From Seriola aureovittata (taxonomy: Eukaryota > Chordata > Actinopteri > Carangiformes > Carangidae), in contig NC_079373.1 in NCBI RefSeq assembly GCF_021018895.1, forward strand, positions 11,070,501-11,134,500: a stretch of 64,000 bases of DNA, read 5' to 3'. Below are positions 36,051 to 47,900 of the stretch, in pieces. Below the pieces are notes generated by a model that was not told the DNA's origin, made no database searches, and saw only the letters and a program-made list of their open reading frames with translations. How positions within the stretch are numbered: position 1 is the first letter of the stretch; every line of letters begins with the position of its first letter. Position numbers and translations under genes: made by a program.

Positions 36051-36268
36051 CTCAGGGAGCCTATAGCCGGGAGAGTTTCTGGTCTGTCCAGGTGCAGTTG
36101 AACAAGCTGAAGGCTGACGTCCGCGGAATCAGCTCTACGGCTCCTCACAATGTAGCTAAACTGTAATAAACTAACACGTTGACTTTTAGGTAGTGATGTA
36201 GATTTACAAAAACTCTTTTCTCGGTTCATTTCTCACCTGAGGACGGAGGAAGAGGAGACCTGCGGCTC

Positions 36269-39200
36269 ATGGCTGTGATTGTAGTCGCTCTCATTTTGTT
36301 GTGCACCGGGTTATGGGACAAGACTTTCCTCACTGCCGGTAAGGATATTCAAAATGAAACTTTATTTACTTGAATTTTCTCAAACAGGATAGGTGTACAC
36401 CTTGTTGGAAGCTCCAGATTAAAGTTGCTTCAGTTTTTCCACAGCTGTATGATTCACCTTCATGTTTCCTTTATAATCAAAGTGGTCGCAGACAGAGTTT
36501 CGGGATGCTGGACAGGTAAATACCAGGTCAGTGTACATACGGTCAGTGTGTACAGCGTCTCAGTATCTGTCAGGCTGTCACATGATGTTGCCTGGTAACA
36601 TGAGGACCAGGCCTGGACTTCGGACCCAGATGTGTTATTATGTTTGAGAAACGGTTAAAATAAACAAATAAAGCAAGTGGAGAGTCAAGGAGGAACCAGA
36701 GAGAGAGCAGTCATGCAGGTGATTTGTGGGTCACGACGAGCGCATGCGCTGAATATCTTGAAGAACAGGTCCACATTTAATAGGCCAGTGTTCTTTAGTT
36801 AGTTTGATGTATTTTAATTCTGCGACAGAGAATCGATGAACACGACTCTGCTCTTTGCATTGCGCATGTCCTCAAACCAAGAAGATGATTCAGTACTTTT
36901 AAAAAACAATCTAAGTCAGCATTTTCTCAGCGTCAGCGAGTCAGCGAGGGTGAAAGAGCAAACAAGATCACCTCCTTGCTCCATTAGACACTCACTGTTT
37001 GTCAAAAGCAACACTGAAGCTAAACACACGGTCTTCTGTAGCTCCACACTGTATGCAAAGTGTTTACATCCACAGGCTGTATGCAAAGCGTTTTCTCAAA
37101 AGGAAGCAAAGCCGCTTCTAGGAATTTGCATAGTACTTGTGTCGTGCATAGTACTAACCCTCACATAACAAAGTAGAGCTGCATCTGCCCCAATACTGTC
37201 CTTGTTATGTGGACCAGGTGTTGGCCATATGAAATACAGTTTCACTTTAGTTTTTTATCTATTAGGTGCATCAGTTTTTAGTCCTTTTTAGCAGTCCTTG
37301 CTCTCATGTTAACTCACATAAAAATGCCTCCAGAGACTTCCACACAGTAAGGTGTAGCGATTTTAAATTTGGAAAGAAGAGAGCCCTAGTATGGGGTGTG
37401 TACTCAGTTCCCTGAATTTAGGGAAGTTTTGGGACAGAAAAAGTTGGATTGTTGGATCCCTAACATAAAGAAGACTGTGTAAACCTCCACTGTCTCTGTT
37501 TGTAGCTCAGACTTGTGTGGATGAGAGCAGGTTTAAGGAACAGGTCGTGTACGTGGAGCCGCAGGGGCCTCCATATCGGCTGAAGTGCCCTCTAGAACCT
37601 TTTCAACCCCAGAGCTCCCCACAGCCCCGGGTGACCTGGCAGAAGGACTGTCAGCAGCTCCACAATCAGGAGGGGAGGGCCTACCTGGAGTTTATCAACC
37701 TCAATGTGGAAGACCAAGGGAACTACACCTGTATGCAACAAGGCAACAGCACAGCCTCATTCACTGTGCGTCTCATAGTTAAAGGTAAGTACTATTTATA
37801 GTACACTGTAATAGTGCAAGTGCAATGAAGTCACTTAAAAGCTGACACTGTAATTGTGGCTCTCTAAGCTATTATTTGTCCCTGCAGTAAAATTAGAGTT
37901 TGTATGGGGAGTGAAGGGGCTAGTTGAACAGGCTGGCTACAACTGCAAGGTGGCATTTTGTTTCAGCGTGCCCTCCAGCAGCCGTCTCAGGCTGTACCTG
38001 GCAGCTGCATATGAAGGCCTCTATTGTCTGCAGCTCCTGCAGCGAACACAGATAACAGTGGTATGTCCTTACACAGAGTCCCAGTGCTCGAAAGCCCCAG
38101 AATTTCAGCCTAATGGAGGCCTGAACAGACTGTGGAGCGACGTGGGATCCTCTGTGAAACTCAACTGCACTGCTCTCCTCCTCTGGGACCCAAATAAGGA
38201 GCAATGTGGCACCACACTGCAGTGGAGTAAAGATGGCCAACCCCTCACCAACCTCACACTTTACATGCAGAATACCTCCTCATGGTGACTAAGCTTTTAA
38301 AACAGCAGATTTCCATTATCATGCTCAGGCTTTAATGAAAGTGAAGGTAAGATCGAGTTTTCTGTCCTACTTACCAGGTCTCCTGCTGTCGGCCAGCTGA
38401 TGGTAAACAGTCTGTTGGTGATTACACTCAGGGAGCTGGAAGATTTTGGGCTCTACAGCTGCACAGTGAGGAATGTTTCATCTGATTTCAGCCTACAGAA
38501 TTCAAGTAAGAAAACAGCTTATATGCTGGATCTGCATTGTCTCATCCTGCATCTTGTGTCATATTGTCTAAAAGTGAACCTACAAAAGAATTTTACAAAG
38601 ACACACACAAACCCAACAAAGCAGACAGGACAAAATGCAGCACAGAATATGTCCTGTATCTACACTGAAAATCATATGAAACCACACACAGATACATCCA
38701 GTCTGTATAATCTCATAGCAAGGAGCCAGTGTTAAAAAGGTCATGAATTGATTCTAATAGATGTTAAACATCTGTGAATTATTTATGCATTGAAAATATG
38801 TTTTTCTTAGTTGCAAGGACCCAGTTGTTCAGACACACTCTACTAACAGAATCCCTCTATTGGTTGATTATTTTATGCTTATTTTGTATTGTTTCTCTGT
38901 GTGTGCTCAGACAGACCCAGCCACACTGGCGCTGTTATCGCAGCCACCGTCCTCCTCCTCTTCCTGGCTATAGCTGCTCTTGTGTACTCCAGGTGTCACT
39001 TGAACATCAAACTCTGGTACAGGAACTCCTATGGAGACTATGAACTCAATGGTGAGTCTGCTGCTTGGTGACACAGCATACGATGGCTGTAGACGTGCAA
39101 GAATGCAGCAATAAAGCCAGTGTGTCTCTCTGTGTCTTCAGATGGGAAATTATATGACGCCTACATCTCCTATGTGAGCAATGACTACGACAGGAAGTTT

Positions 39201-41589
39201 GTCAACTTTATTCTCAAACCTCACCTGGAAAATAAAAATGGATACAAGGTGCATCTCAATGACAATGACATCCTACCTGGTGGAGGCAAGTTCACACTAT
39301 AATGTACTACATGCGCTATTTTACAATGATGAAACTACATAAATACTCTTCCTCACACTCCTGCCTTGTAGTTTTCTGGCTGTTTGTTCTCATTTTTTAC
39401 CTGTAAAAGGACATTTTGCAGTATATTGATATGTTGTTGTTTTTACCTGTTACTTTGGGTTGCCAATTATAAATTAGTTACTTAACACAACACACAATGT
39501 GTCTCCAGAACCTTCTGCAGAGTTGCTGATGAACGTGAGTCGTTCTCGGCGTCTCATCGTGTTGCTCTCTCACGCTTACCTCGAGCAGGACTGGTGCTGC
39601 AGTAACTTCAGGTCAGACTCACACAGACTAACTGAATTTAGTATAGACAGAATAAACCTGAGTGAAACTGATGTGGCATGATAACAATGTACCACTTGAG
39701 GTCAGTGTTGCTGCCATATACTGCAGTTGCTTTTGTGACATACTGTAGCTGTGTGTGTCTTCAGGCAGGGCCTTCTGCACTTGTTGGAGATATGTCCGCG
39801 GCCTATCCTCATCATGTTGGAGGGTCAGTCCAAACGCATGAGGCCTGAGATCAAGCAGCAGCTCAGTGAGCACCAGCACGGCCTCACTGTACTCACCTGG
39901 AGACACAACTCTGTGGTAAGATCTTCTATAATACCTATTCTTTTAGAAGAGCGAAAGCTCAAAAAGAGCACACCTACAACAACATACAATGTGAGTAACT
40001 TTACACACCATTACTCAGTCCACTACAAACCAGGGAAAAAATAGAGACGGTCCAGTAATCAGACAATAACCGAAAACATTTCCAACTTCAAGCAGAAAAG
40101 TTTGTGTTCATGTATGATCACATCGCTCGCAGGGAGAGAATGATTCAGAAAACAGGGTCTCAAGGCCTCAAAGCCAAAATGTTAGTATCATTGAGAGTAA
40201 TATCGATTTATTTAGTGTGGAAAATTATATTCCAGCAGTTGGGAGAAAAGAATTTGTGATTTGCTAATAAATCAGTTGGCAACAATAAATTATGAAATAA
40301 CAATTATTACTCAGTGTGGAAATGTGTGAAATGAATCCACATTCATTTAGAAATGTACTTATACAATAAACCATATTGTAATATGATAGAAGCAAGTGAG
40401 GCTGTTTACAGTTGAGGAATAATTAATGCGTCAGTCTGACTCTGATCGCATGGTGTAATGTATCATGTTGTGTCCCCGTGTGTTTGTGTCTACAGACTCC
40501 CTCCTCAGTCTTCTGGAAGGAGCTGGCCTTAGCGATGCCTCGCAGGGTCATTTTCCGCACTGAGCACGCAGGCGACCCACAGACAGTGCTGCAAGATGAC
40601 AAAGACCCCATGCTGACCCTCGAACCCGACTACCTGGACTGCCGCTCAGACACTGACCCTGCTGGAGATCTGGGTAAGAGCAGCAGTCGCTGCACTAGTA
40701 AAGTCCTCAAGTACTAATGTTAGGTTCGCTGCTCACTTAAAGATAAGATAAAAATAAATAAAAAATGCCATTCATATTTTTTTTTACATATAAAACTTAC
40801 TTATAACAAAGTGCAGTTGAACCCTGCTTGACCTAGTCTGAATCAGCAGACAAAGATTTAACTAAAGTGAATCTCAAACTTCAATACCAGGAAATCATAT
40901 CATATGATGAACCTGTACGTATCTACTGTACCAGCTTGTTTGTGATGTTTTGTATCCAAGGACACATGTTATACAGTTCAACATTTTAGGAAATATGCTT
41001 ATTTCAGTTGTTGTAGGACGTAAGAGTTGGATGAGTAGATCGATATCACTCTGATGAAGCTACACCCAGGAGATGGTTATCTTAGCTTAACACAAAGGCT
41101 GGAAATCAGGAAATAGCTGGCCTTAGTCCAAAGATAACAAAATCGACCCACCAGCATCTCTAGAGTTCCCCACCTAAGCATGAAAACAACAGGTCGTGGT
41201 TTAACATGAGGTCAGGTGCTGGCTATTTTTGTGGTGCAGTGACTTTTTGAAATCTTGTTTCACTGTGAGGCAATGAGGGACAGCCTGTACAGCCATACAC
41301 TGTGTATAACCAAAGGCCAGAATTTCTTTTGAAATTTAGGAGAGATGAGACACTGAGTTACATAAAAAGTAACGACCTTTACGACCTTTTTTCCACCTTT
41401 CGTCTTTCTGTTGCAGGGCTGCGCCTCCCTGTGTACAAGGCTCTGGCCTGTACAGCTCCTGTCCTCCCTGCTGCTCCCATCACAGCCGCTGAGCCCAAAT
41501 CCTCGGATATCGACGTGTCGGACTTGGGATCACGGAACTACGGGGCCCGCTCAGACTTCTACTGCCTGGTGACTGAGGAGGACATTTGA
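36269..41589 (+). CDS. sigirr: SIGIRR, two-Ig fish form (DIGIRR-like), complete
   Basis: Single-pass receptor of the IL-1R/TLR superfamily that dampens IL-1 and TLR signalling (known for SIGIRR/TIR8). Exons: 36269-36338, 37506-37784, 38077-38284, 38378-38505, 38911-39051, 39142-39285, 39509-39611, 39765-39915, 40496-40673, 41417-41589; 1575 bp, 524 residues. Signal peptide [14 protein letters not shown]; Ig domain 1 at about 30-116 (RLKCPLEP ... GNYTCMQQ); Ig domain 2 at about 117-228 ([10 protein letters not shown] ... YSCTVRN), the one matching the sole mammalian Ig; TM about 235-255; TIR about 276-426 with YDAYISY (box 1), NDILPGGEPSAELL (box 2) and SVFWKEL (box 3). The tail ends [13 protein letters not shown] ... 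FYCLV, diagnostic of SIGIRR. Several N-glycosylation sites lie in the ectodomain. The intron after 39285 uses a GC donor. The third exon could alternatively start at 37888, adding 63 codons in frame. Confidence 0.94.
40976..41285 (+). repeat. Teleost interspersed repeat in the last SIGIRR intron
   Basis: Starts ACATTTTAGGAAATATGCTT and includes AGCTACACCCAGGAGA, TTATCTTAGCTTAACACAAA, AGATAACAAAATCGACCCAC and GTGGTGCAGTGACTTTTTG. I recall this as a very abundant percomorph repeat. Partial inverted copies are at 48590-48700 and 50190-50330 in PKP3 introns. Confidence 0.75.
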
Positions 41590-41787
41590 GCCACACTCCC
41601 CTCACTTCTACTGATCACTTAAAATGACCATCTACATGGAGATTCCCAGTAGCATTGCTAGGGGCTAAATTTATTTCTTCTTCTTCAATATGTTGTTAAA
41701 ATCAAAATGTTACCTTTTTCTACTTCCATTCACCAAAAGAGAGGGGAGAGGGAGGTAAACTCACAGCCATGATGTCTCTGTCAGTCC

Positions 41788-41800
41788 CCAGCAGAGGGCA
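41788..41800 (+). promoter_or_regulatory. Perfect CTCF core motif between SIGIRR and PKP3
   Basis: CCAGCAGAGGGCA matches the CTCF core CCASYAGRKGGCR at all 13 positions. It lies about 200 bp past the SIGIRR stop codon, in the space between two convergent genes. Occupancy is inferred, not shown. Confidence 0.5.
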
Positions 41801-42005
41801 GAGTAATGTCAGATAATATGAAAGGAGCAGTTTGTTGACAGTACACAGATGGGTTGGAAAGACTGAGAAAATACGTGACAGACTCCAGAAGTCGGATTTT
41901 AACTAGGGCTAAATGATATGAGAAAAAAAGGAATTATTTTGACAGATATTCTGATTGTGATATGAGTCACAATTTTAGTTGAAATGGTAATTTTTGCATT
42001 TAATT

Positions 42006-42397
42006 TCACTGAATAAAATGTACAAATTATGCTGATGTGATTTTTGTTGGGTCTGAACCAAACAAGCATGGTCCCTTATGTCTGGAGAAGATGAATTGTA
42101 GCCTGCAGTATCTCTGTTGCACCACAATGCTTCATTTATAATGATATGTTGTGACACATTTTACTTTAATCAACTACTTGCATCTCCTGTCATTTAGATA
42201 TTGCACTTGGCTGTATTGAAACTTCAATAATATATTGATTAATTGTTCAGCCATAATTTGAACCTTGAAAACTTGATTGCACTCAGGTCATTCGATACAG
42301 CGCGACGTCCGAGGACAAAGATCGAACAGTTCTTGGCATCTCTGCTTTGTGTGTCATGTAAACTGACTCTGATAACAACGTGGCATTCATGCTAATA
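42006..42397 (+). terminator. SIGIRR polyadenylation signals
   Basis: AATAAA occurs in CACTGAATAAAATG near 42011 and again in GCTAATAAAACAC near 42393. These imply 3' UTRs of about 0.45 or 0.8 kb. Both are correctly oriented; I cannot tell which is used. Confidence 0.5.
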
Positions 42398-42639
42398 AAA
42401 CACTTGTTAGCAGACTATTTCTCTCTGTAGGGACCGACGCTCTCTGTTCTCCCGCAGTGAAATAAGAGGCTAAATAAAGGCGCAGCACAGGTCTGGTATT
42501 GTTCCTGTCTGAGCAGGAGCAAATATGTAAACAGGGAGTGGCTGACATTTCACCATGTTAGCGTCAGGGTGTTACATCGACGCAACATTGAATGCTGCAG
42601 CACACACATGAGAAATGCTTATAAAATGACATTTCATTT

Positions 42640-43913
42640 CCACATCTGTCTCTTTATTGGCTGAAAAATATCCAGATGATACATCTGCCTGTATACAACA
42701 CAACAGTAAATATGAAAAGTCAGTGTTTTTAAACACCCACACAGAAACACACAATTACCATTTATTCCACAGAGTAGTCATTTTTAATTGGGTTTTTTTT
42801 TTTTTTAATTGAATATTTTGCTTAAATACGAAAACAGGTTGCACAAAGAGTTTTAAAAGTATTCAACAGTCCAATGTCAAATAGTTTAAACAGTGTGTGA
42901 ATATTGCAATTGGTCTCAAACACTAAACAAATATTGTATTTGTTAGTTAAGTTAGGACCGTATCCTTTCACCCCTGTTTCACACACAGTATTTATAACAT
43001 TAGACGGCAGATACAATGACATGTTAAAGAAAAAAAAACTTTGAGTTCTGTTTGACAAAGTGATTAAAAAGACATATCAGCATTTTGTATAACACAGATT
43101 TCGCAACTTTAAAAAGCACATAGGTAAATACAAAAGTCAACTTTGAAGGTACAATCATTATCCCCAGATTTCTAAATCAAATGCATTAACATCAAAATTT
43201 CTGTATTTCTAAATATCCTCTGGTTTACATTCAGTTATAACTATGTTACATATGAAGACATATTTATCTATCCAAAAACTACAAAAACAAAGTACATAGC
43301 TACAGTATACAAAATATTTCATCTGATTTCTGTGTAAGAGAGAAAGCATTATTTACAAAAAAGATGCCATGTTAGTACCAGCCATGTTGCATTCATGCTG
43401 TTAATTAAGTGCAACAGCGAGAGGATAAGGCACAAGTGTTCACTATATTGTCAATGAACAGTTTGACACTGTTTTTAAAAACGGCCACGGACCACAAACA
43501 GCTGCGGTTTCATCTGGAAACATGTTGCTCTGACAGAAAAGAAATCCCTGATTCCACATTAAACACACAGACAGTTCAAACAAAGACAGTAAATGGTTTA
43601 AGGTACACACATATGTATCAGAGTCCATCAATAGTCCATCATACTGGATCCACGTTTCTTGCACTGTACTGATGTCCATTGAGTTTTAAAATATGCAGGA
43701 TGTCCTTTCTTTTTTTTCCCCATCAGGAAGATCCTCCGTCACTTATGTGTTCATGTTCTTATCACAAAGTATGGCAGATAAAGACTGAGCCTATGTTATC
43801 TTTGAATAGTAGAAAGAGTTTATTTACTCCTGCATACCTGGAAAGATTTCTTCCATAGGATGCAGGACTGAGGGCCGTTTTATAAAGTGAACTTTTACAA
43901 CATTACTTTTGTT
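42640..43913 (-). other. pkp3: PKP3 3' UTR and downstream region
   Basis: AT-rich DNA after the PKP3 stop on the minus strand. Candidate AATAAA signals read from the minus strand lie near 43820 (short UTR) and near 42651 and 42760 (UTR of about 1.2 kb). No coding potential seen. Together with the SIGIRR 3' end this makes a convergent, tail-to-tail arrangement. Confidence 0.45.
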
Positions 43914-44437
43914 TTAGAGAGTCAAATCTGCAAAATCCGGTCTTGTAAACCCTTTCTGTAAAGCAAAGAAGAGAAAGAAGAACTGTTATGACATGGTATG
44001 GACATGAAACAGAAAAAAAAAGATGTAAATTTATTTATTTAAGTATTAATTTCAGTCTTTATTCTTATATTAGATATACTGCACACCACAGAGGTGTCTG
44101 TAATCGTAAACAGCAGCTCACTCAAGGTTGAAATCTGACTTGGAGAGACGTCTGAGCTCACAATCCATTTCAGAGTTACGCAATTCATAGTTTGAATAGC
44201 TTCATTTTAGTACATTGTTTGTCACATGAACTCGACTGATGTTGTGCGGGTATCTGATTATTAAATTCAAAACTAGAAGTAAGATGAGCATTAACGCATT
44301 TTTTGTTCTGTTGTGACTTGTTCATTAGGAAATAAGCCGAGTACCGCACCCATGGGAGGGGCAAGTCGTGATCTGCGGAAGGCAGTAAACCTACCTAGTC
44401 CCGCCCAAGATGTGGACCTGCCTGACTGGGTGTGTAT

Positions 44438-44472
<35 letters not shown>

Positions 44473-44852
44473 ATGAAAGAGCAGCAGTGTGAGCAGCCAG
44501 AGATATATGAGTTTTGAACATATGCCATCCAACTGCCGAGGGAACTGCAGAGACTGAGGAATGTCATCCGTCTTTCTCACTCTCTCTCACACTCACACAC
44601 ACACACACACACACACAGACACGTACTTCTGTCTTTGAGAGGCCACTCATTGACATTATGCATTCCCTTGCCACTTACCCTAACCCTAACCATCACAACT
44701 GAATGCCTAACCCTAATTCTAACCACTCTAAGTAAACTCTAAAACCAAGTCTCAACCATTAAACAGCCCTTTGAATGTTTGTCGGAGAGTGAGACCGGCC
44801 AACATGTCCTCACTGAATACTTTTTCAGTTCTTACTATGTAGCATTTACAAG

Positions 44853-44907
<55 letters not shown>

Positions 44908-47900
44908 CACACACACACACACACACAGACACACACACACACACACACACACAGATATGAGAATGAGGGTGGGGCAGCGCCATGAAGAGAAAGCTTTTCC
45001 ACTGAGCTGTGACCTGTGTGTGGCAGAATCTAACACGTTGCTCCTGCCTCATGAAAAATAATGTTTTTCATGTTGTAAAGGTTTTGTACTAATCTGAGGG
45101 CACCCGGACATGTTTGGTCATTTTGAGGGTGCAACACTTTGGAGAGTCTTTTATATCAGTTTTAATTATGATTATATAATGTGTTGTCAGTGAGTTTCAT
45201 ACCTATTAACATATAGAACCTTATGTTGTGGTTTGATAACGATAATAATCAACTTTGATTTGTACAGTCTTAATTTCATCTGGCTGGATGTGATCAGAAC
45301 CTATTGCTCTCCTAAGATTAAAAAAAAGATTGAAAATATTTTAAAAACTGATGTTGTGTATGTTATTGATTTTTTTTCCCTTTGATTTTTTGACTGTATA
45401 ATGATCGATCATGCAGAGCTCCGTTTCACTCATGTCTACGGTCTCTTACGTCTTTGTACTGTTTGTGCAGTTTCTTGTACTGGAACATGTTGCTGAGAAC
45501 TGTGGCTGCTGCTTTGGACGCTTTCATTTTCCCAGAACTAGAAAGAAAAGATTAATTCAAGGTTAACGCTCGGTAAAAATAAACTCATGTGAGAAGTTTG
45601 CAATAGTTTGTGTCACATTCAACATCAAATGTCTGCATCAAGGCAGCAAGTAGACACACATGTTTTATCAACTGTCCTTTTAAAGAGCACTCACCTGCTG
45701 TCACGTGTGTTCTTGATGGCGACCAGTTTCGCCAGGCCGTCAAAGAAGGCGATGTCTCTGGCAGCTAAAGAGCTGCCGGTCACCAGGTTGTTGAGAACAC
45801 CACAGATGTTGACCACCACCTCGCTGGAGGGCTCCTTCTGGTGTCCGTCAGCAGGCAGCTTGGTCACCAGGTTGTTCACCACCTTTGTTGCTGAAGAAAC
45901 CAAGACGTGTTGTTAGGATAATATGTTTAAAAGGCCCTGAAAACCTGTTTTCACAATCAGCTAATTACCATCAGCGATGATATCCTATATGTAACTGCAA
46001 TTTTCTGTCAAAGTTTGAATAGTTTGGTTAATTCTCAAGAGATTTTCTCTGGTTTCTGTCTTTTCTCACTGGTTTGAAGAGGGCAAGACTCGGCTTGACA
46101 AAGGTGATGTCACAGATTTCTATGCAGCAATCAGGATTTAGCAACTTTCGAATCAAAATCTAATGACGGTTGTGATGTTGTTTGCTTTTTTGCTTTTGAC
46201 AGAATGATTGATATCTGATAAAACAACACCCAGAAAGTCCTGATCAAACAAACTAGCTCAAATTCTGAGAGTTAAATACTTTATAAAAAACCCTTAACAA
46301 TATTTTCCCAGATTCAAATCTTGATTGCTGCACCTTTAGTGAAACAGACGAATGTTTGATTCCATCATCCTTTGTATTCCAGATGTTCAAGTTTGTGTTT
46401 CTTGTCCTAAATTTTGGTGTCTGAATTTAAGCAATCCATTTTTTTTTACTTGACTTCAATTATTCATTCAGAATTTGACTAATTTGACTTATCTGAAATT
46501 ATGAATCCAGTAAAAAGAATACAGCATCAAACATTAAGTAAACAGTAGTGGTTATATGTCGCAATGAAGTATCTAGCTGCCTTTAAGTTTCAGATGATCA
46601 TGGCTTATATTTGCTTCCATGTGAAAGAAAGTGAAGAGAATCAAAAAAGGCTACAACAGGCAAATCACATCTGAATTCAACACTGGTGAGCAGTTTGTCA
46701 ACTCACAATGCACCAAACTAGAGTTTGTCTCAAATGAGACACAACAACAACAGATTATAGACGTTCTGAACGAACCTGTAACTCGGAGGGATCCAGCTTT
46801 TTAAGAGGAAGGAAAAATTAAAGACTTACCCATGTCGCCCTTATCCCTGGCATGGCGGGACAGATTTCGGAGGAAGCCGGTGAGGGAACGCAGCTCCAGG
46901 TCATTGTTGGTACGTAGGAGGTCCAGCAGCACGGGCAGCATGCGCTCCTGCTCCAGAGCCACTCGGCTCAGCACCGACGCCCACTGCAGGACCACGAGAG
47001 AAACAACTCGTATATGAGACAGACTGAGGTCGCTGCATTTGAATGCTTTTACAGGAGAACTCATGAACATGCTCCTTACCCTCTTGTCTCCAGCTGTGAT
47101 GTTCTGCAGAGCTCCAGCAGCTGCCTCGCGGGTGGTGGAGTTGATCTCACACTGATGCAGCACGCGGTTGTACACCCCAACTATCTGAGGGTGCCACAGC
47201 CACTCCACACCCTTTGGCACCCGAGCAACCTCGGTGAAAGTGGACAGATCCTGGTTCTTGCTCTGTCAGGGGGGAGGAACGTACAAGGAGACGGTGTTAA
47301 TTAGACGTGCTGGTCCGCGCACACAAAACGCCTGCTGATGGATAAATCTAACATGTACGTACATTTTTGGCTTTCCTGCTCTGAGGTGTAAAGCAGCCAA
47401 TGGCGTCACCCTTCCCTGTGTCCTGAGCTCTGGTTGGTCCTTCAAGGCGCAGCATAGCAGAAGGAGGCATCTCACTGTACAGCTGGTAGGAGAGGTTCCT
47501 CAAGACACACACTGCATTCTCCACCCCCTAAGAACACACACACACAGATAGATTAACACACACAGTAAAGGTAAAACTAGGGCTGAGAAGATCAGGCTCA
47601 ATCTCTTCTCGTCTCACCTTGTCTTCTGACTTGTTGTCATCCAGGGAGGCCTTGACGTAGCCCACCAAAGAGTCCACCAGTCCGTGTGTCTCTCTCATCT
47701 GCTGACGGGTCTTTTCGTTCACAGAGCTCAGATTTCTAAGCGAGTGAGAGGTCAAGAGAGTTATTTCGGGTAGTTCATTCAGGAATCATGCATTTTATTA
47801 GTTTAACGACATCGTGCAAACGGAGATGCCAAGAGGGCAGGACAGTTTGGGCCTAGGGATGTGATTCCACTCCTGTGTTGCAGCAATGCGCAAGTACAGC

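Larger units (their letters stand above)
34920..36268. other. Intergenic region between the repeat ORF and SIGIRR
   Basis: Divergent spacer of 1.35 kb. Apart from the octamer cluster at the left end and the CACGTG palindrome near SIGIRR, I see nothing gene-like. The open frame at 34878-35375 on the plus strand lacks any recognisable domain. Confidence 0.55.

Noticed and set aside
44661..44735. TAACCC units suggesting an interstitial telomere
   Set aside because: Only a few units, embedded in a recognisable dispersed fish repeat.
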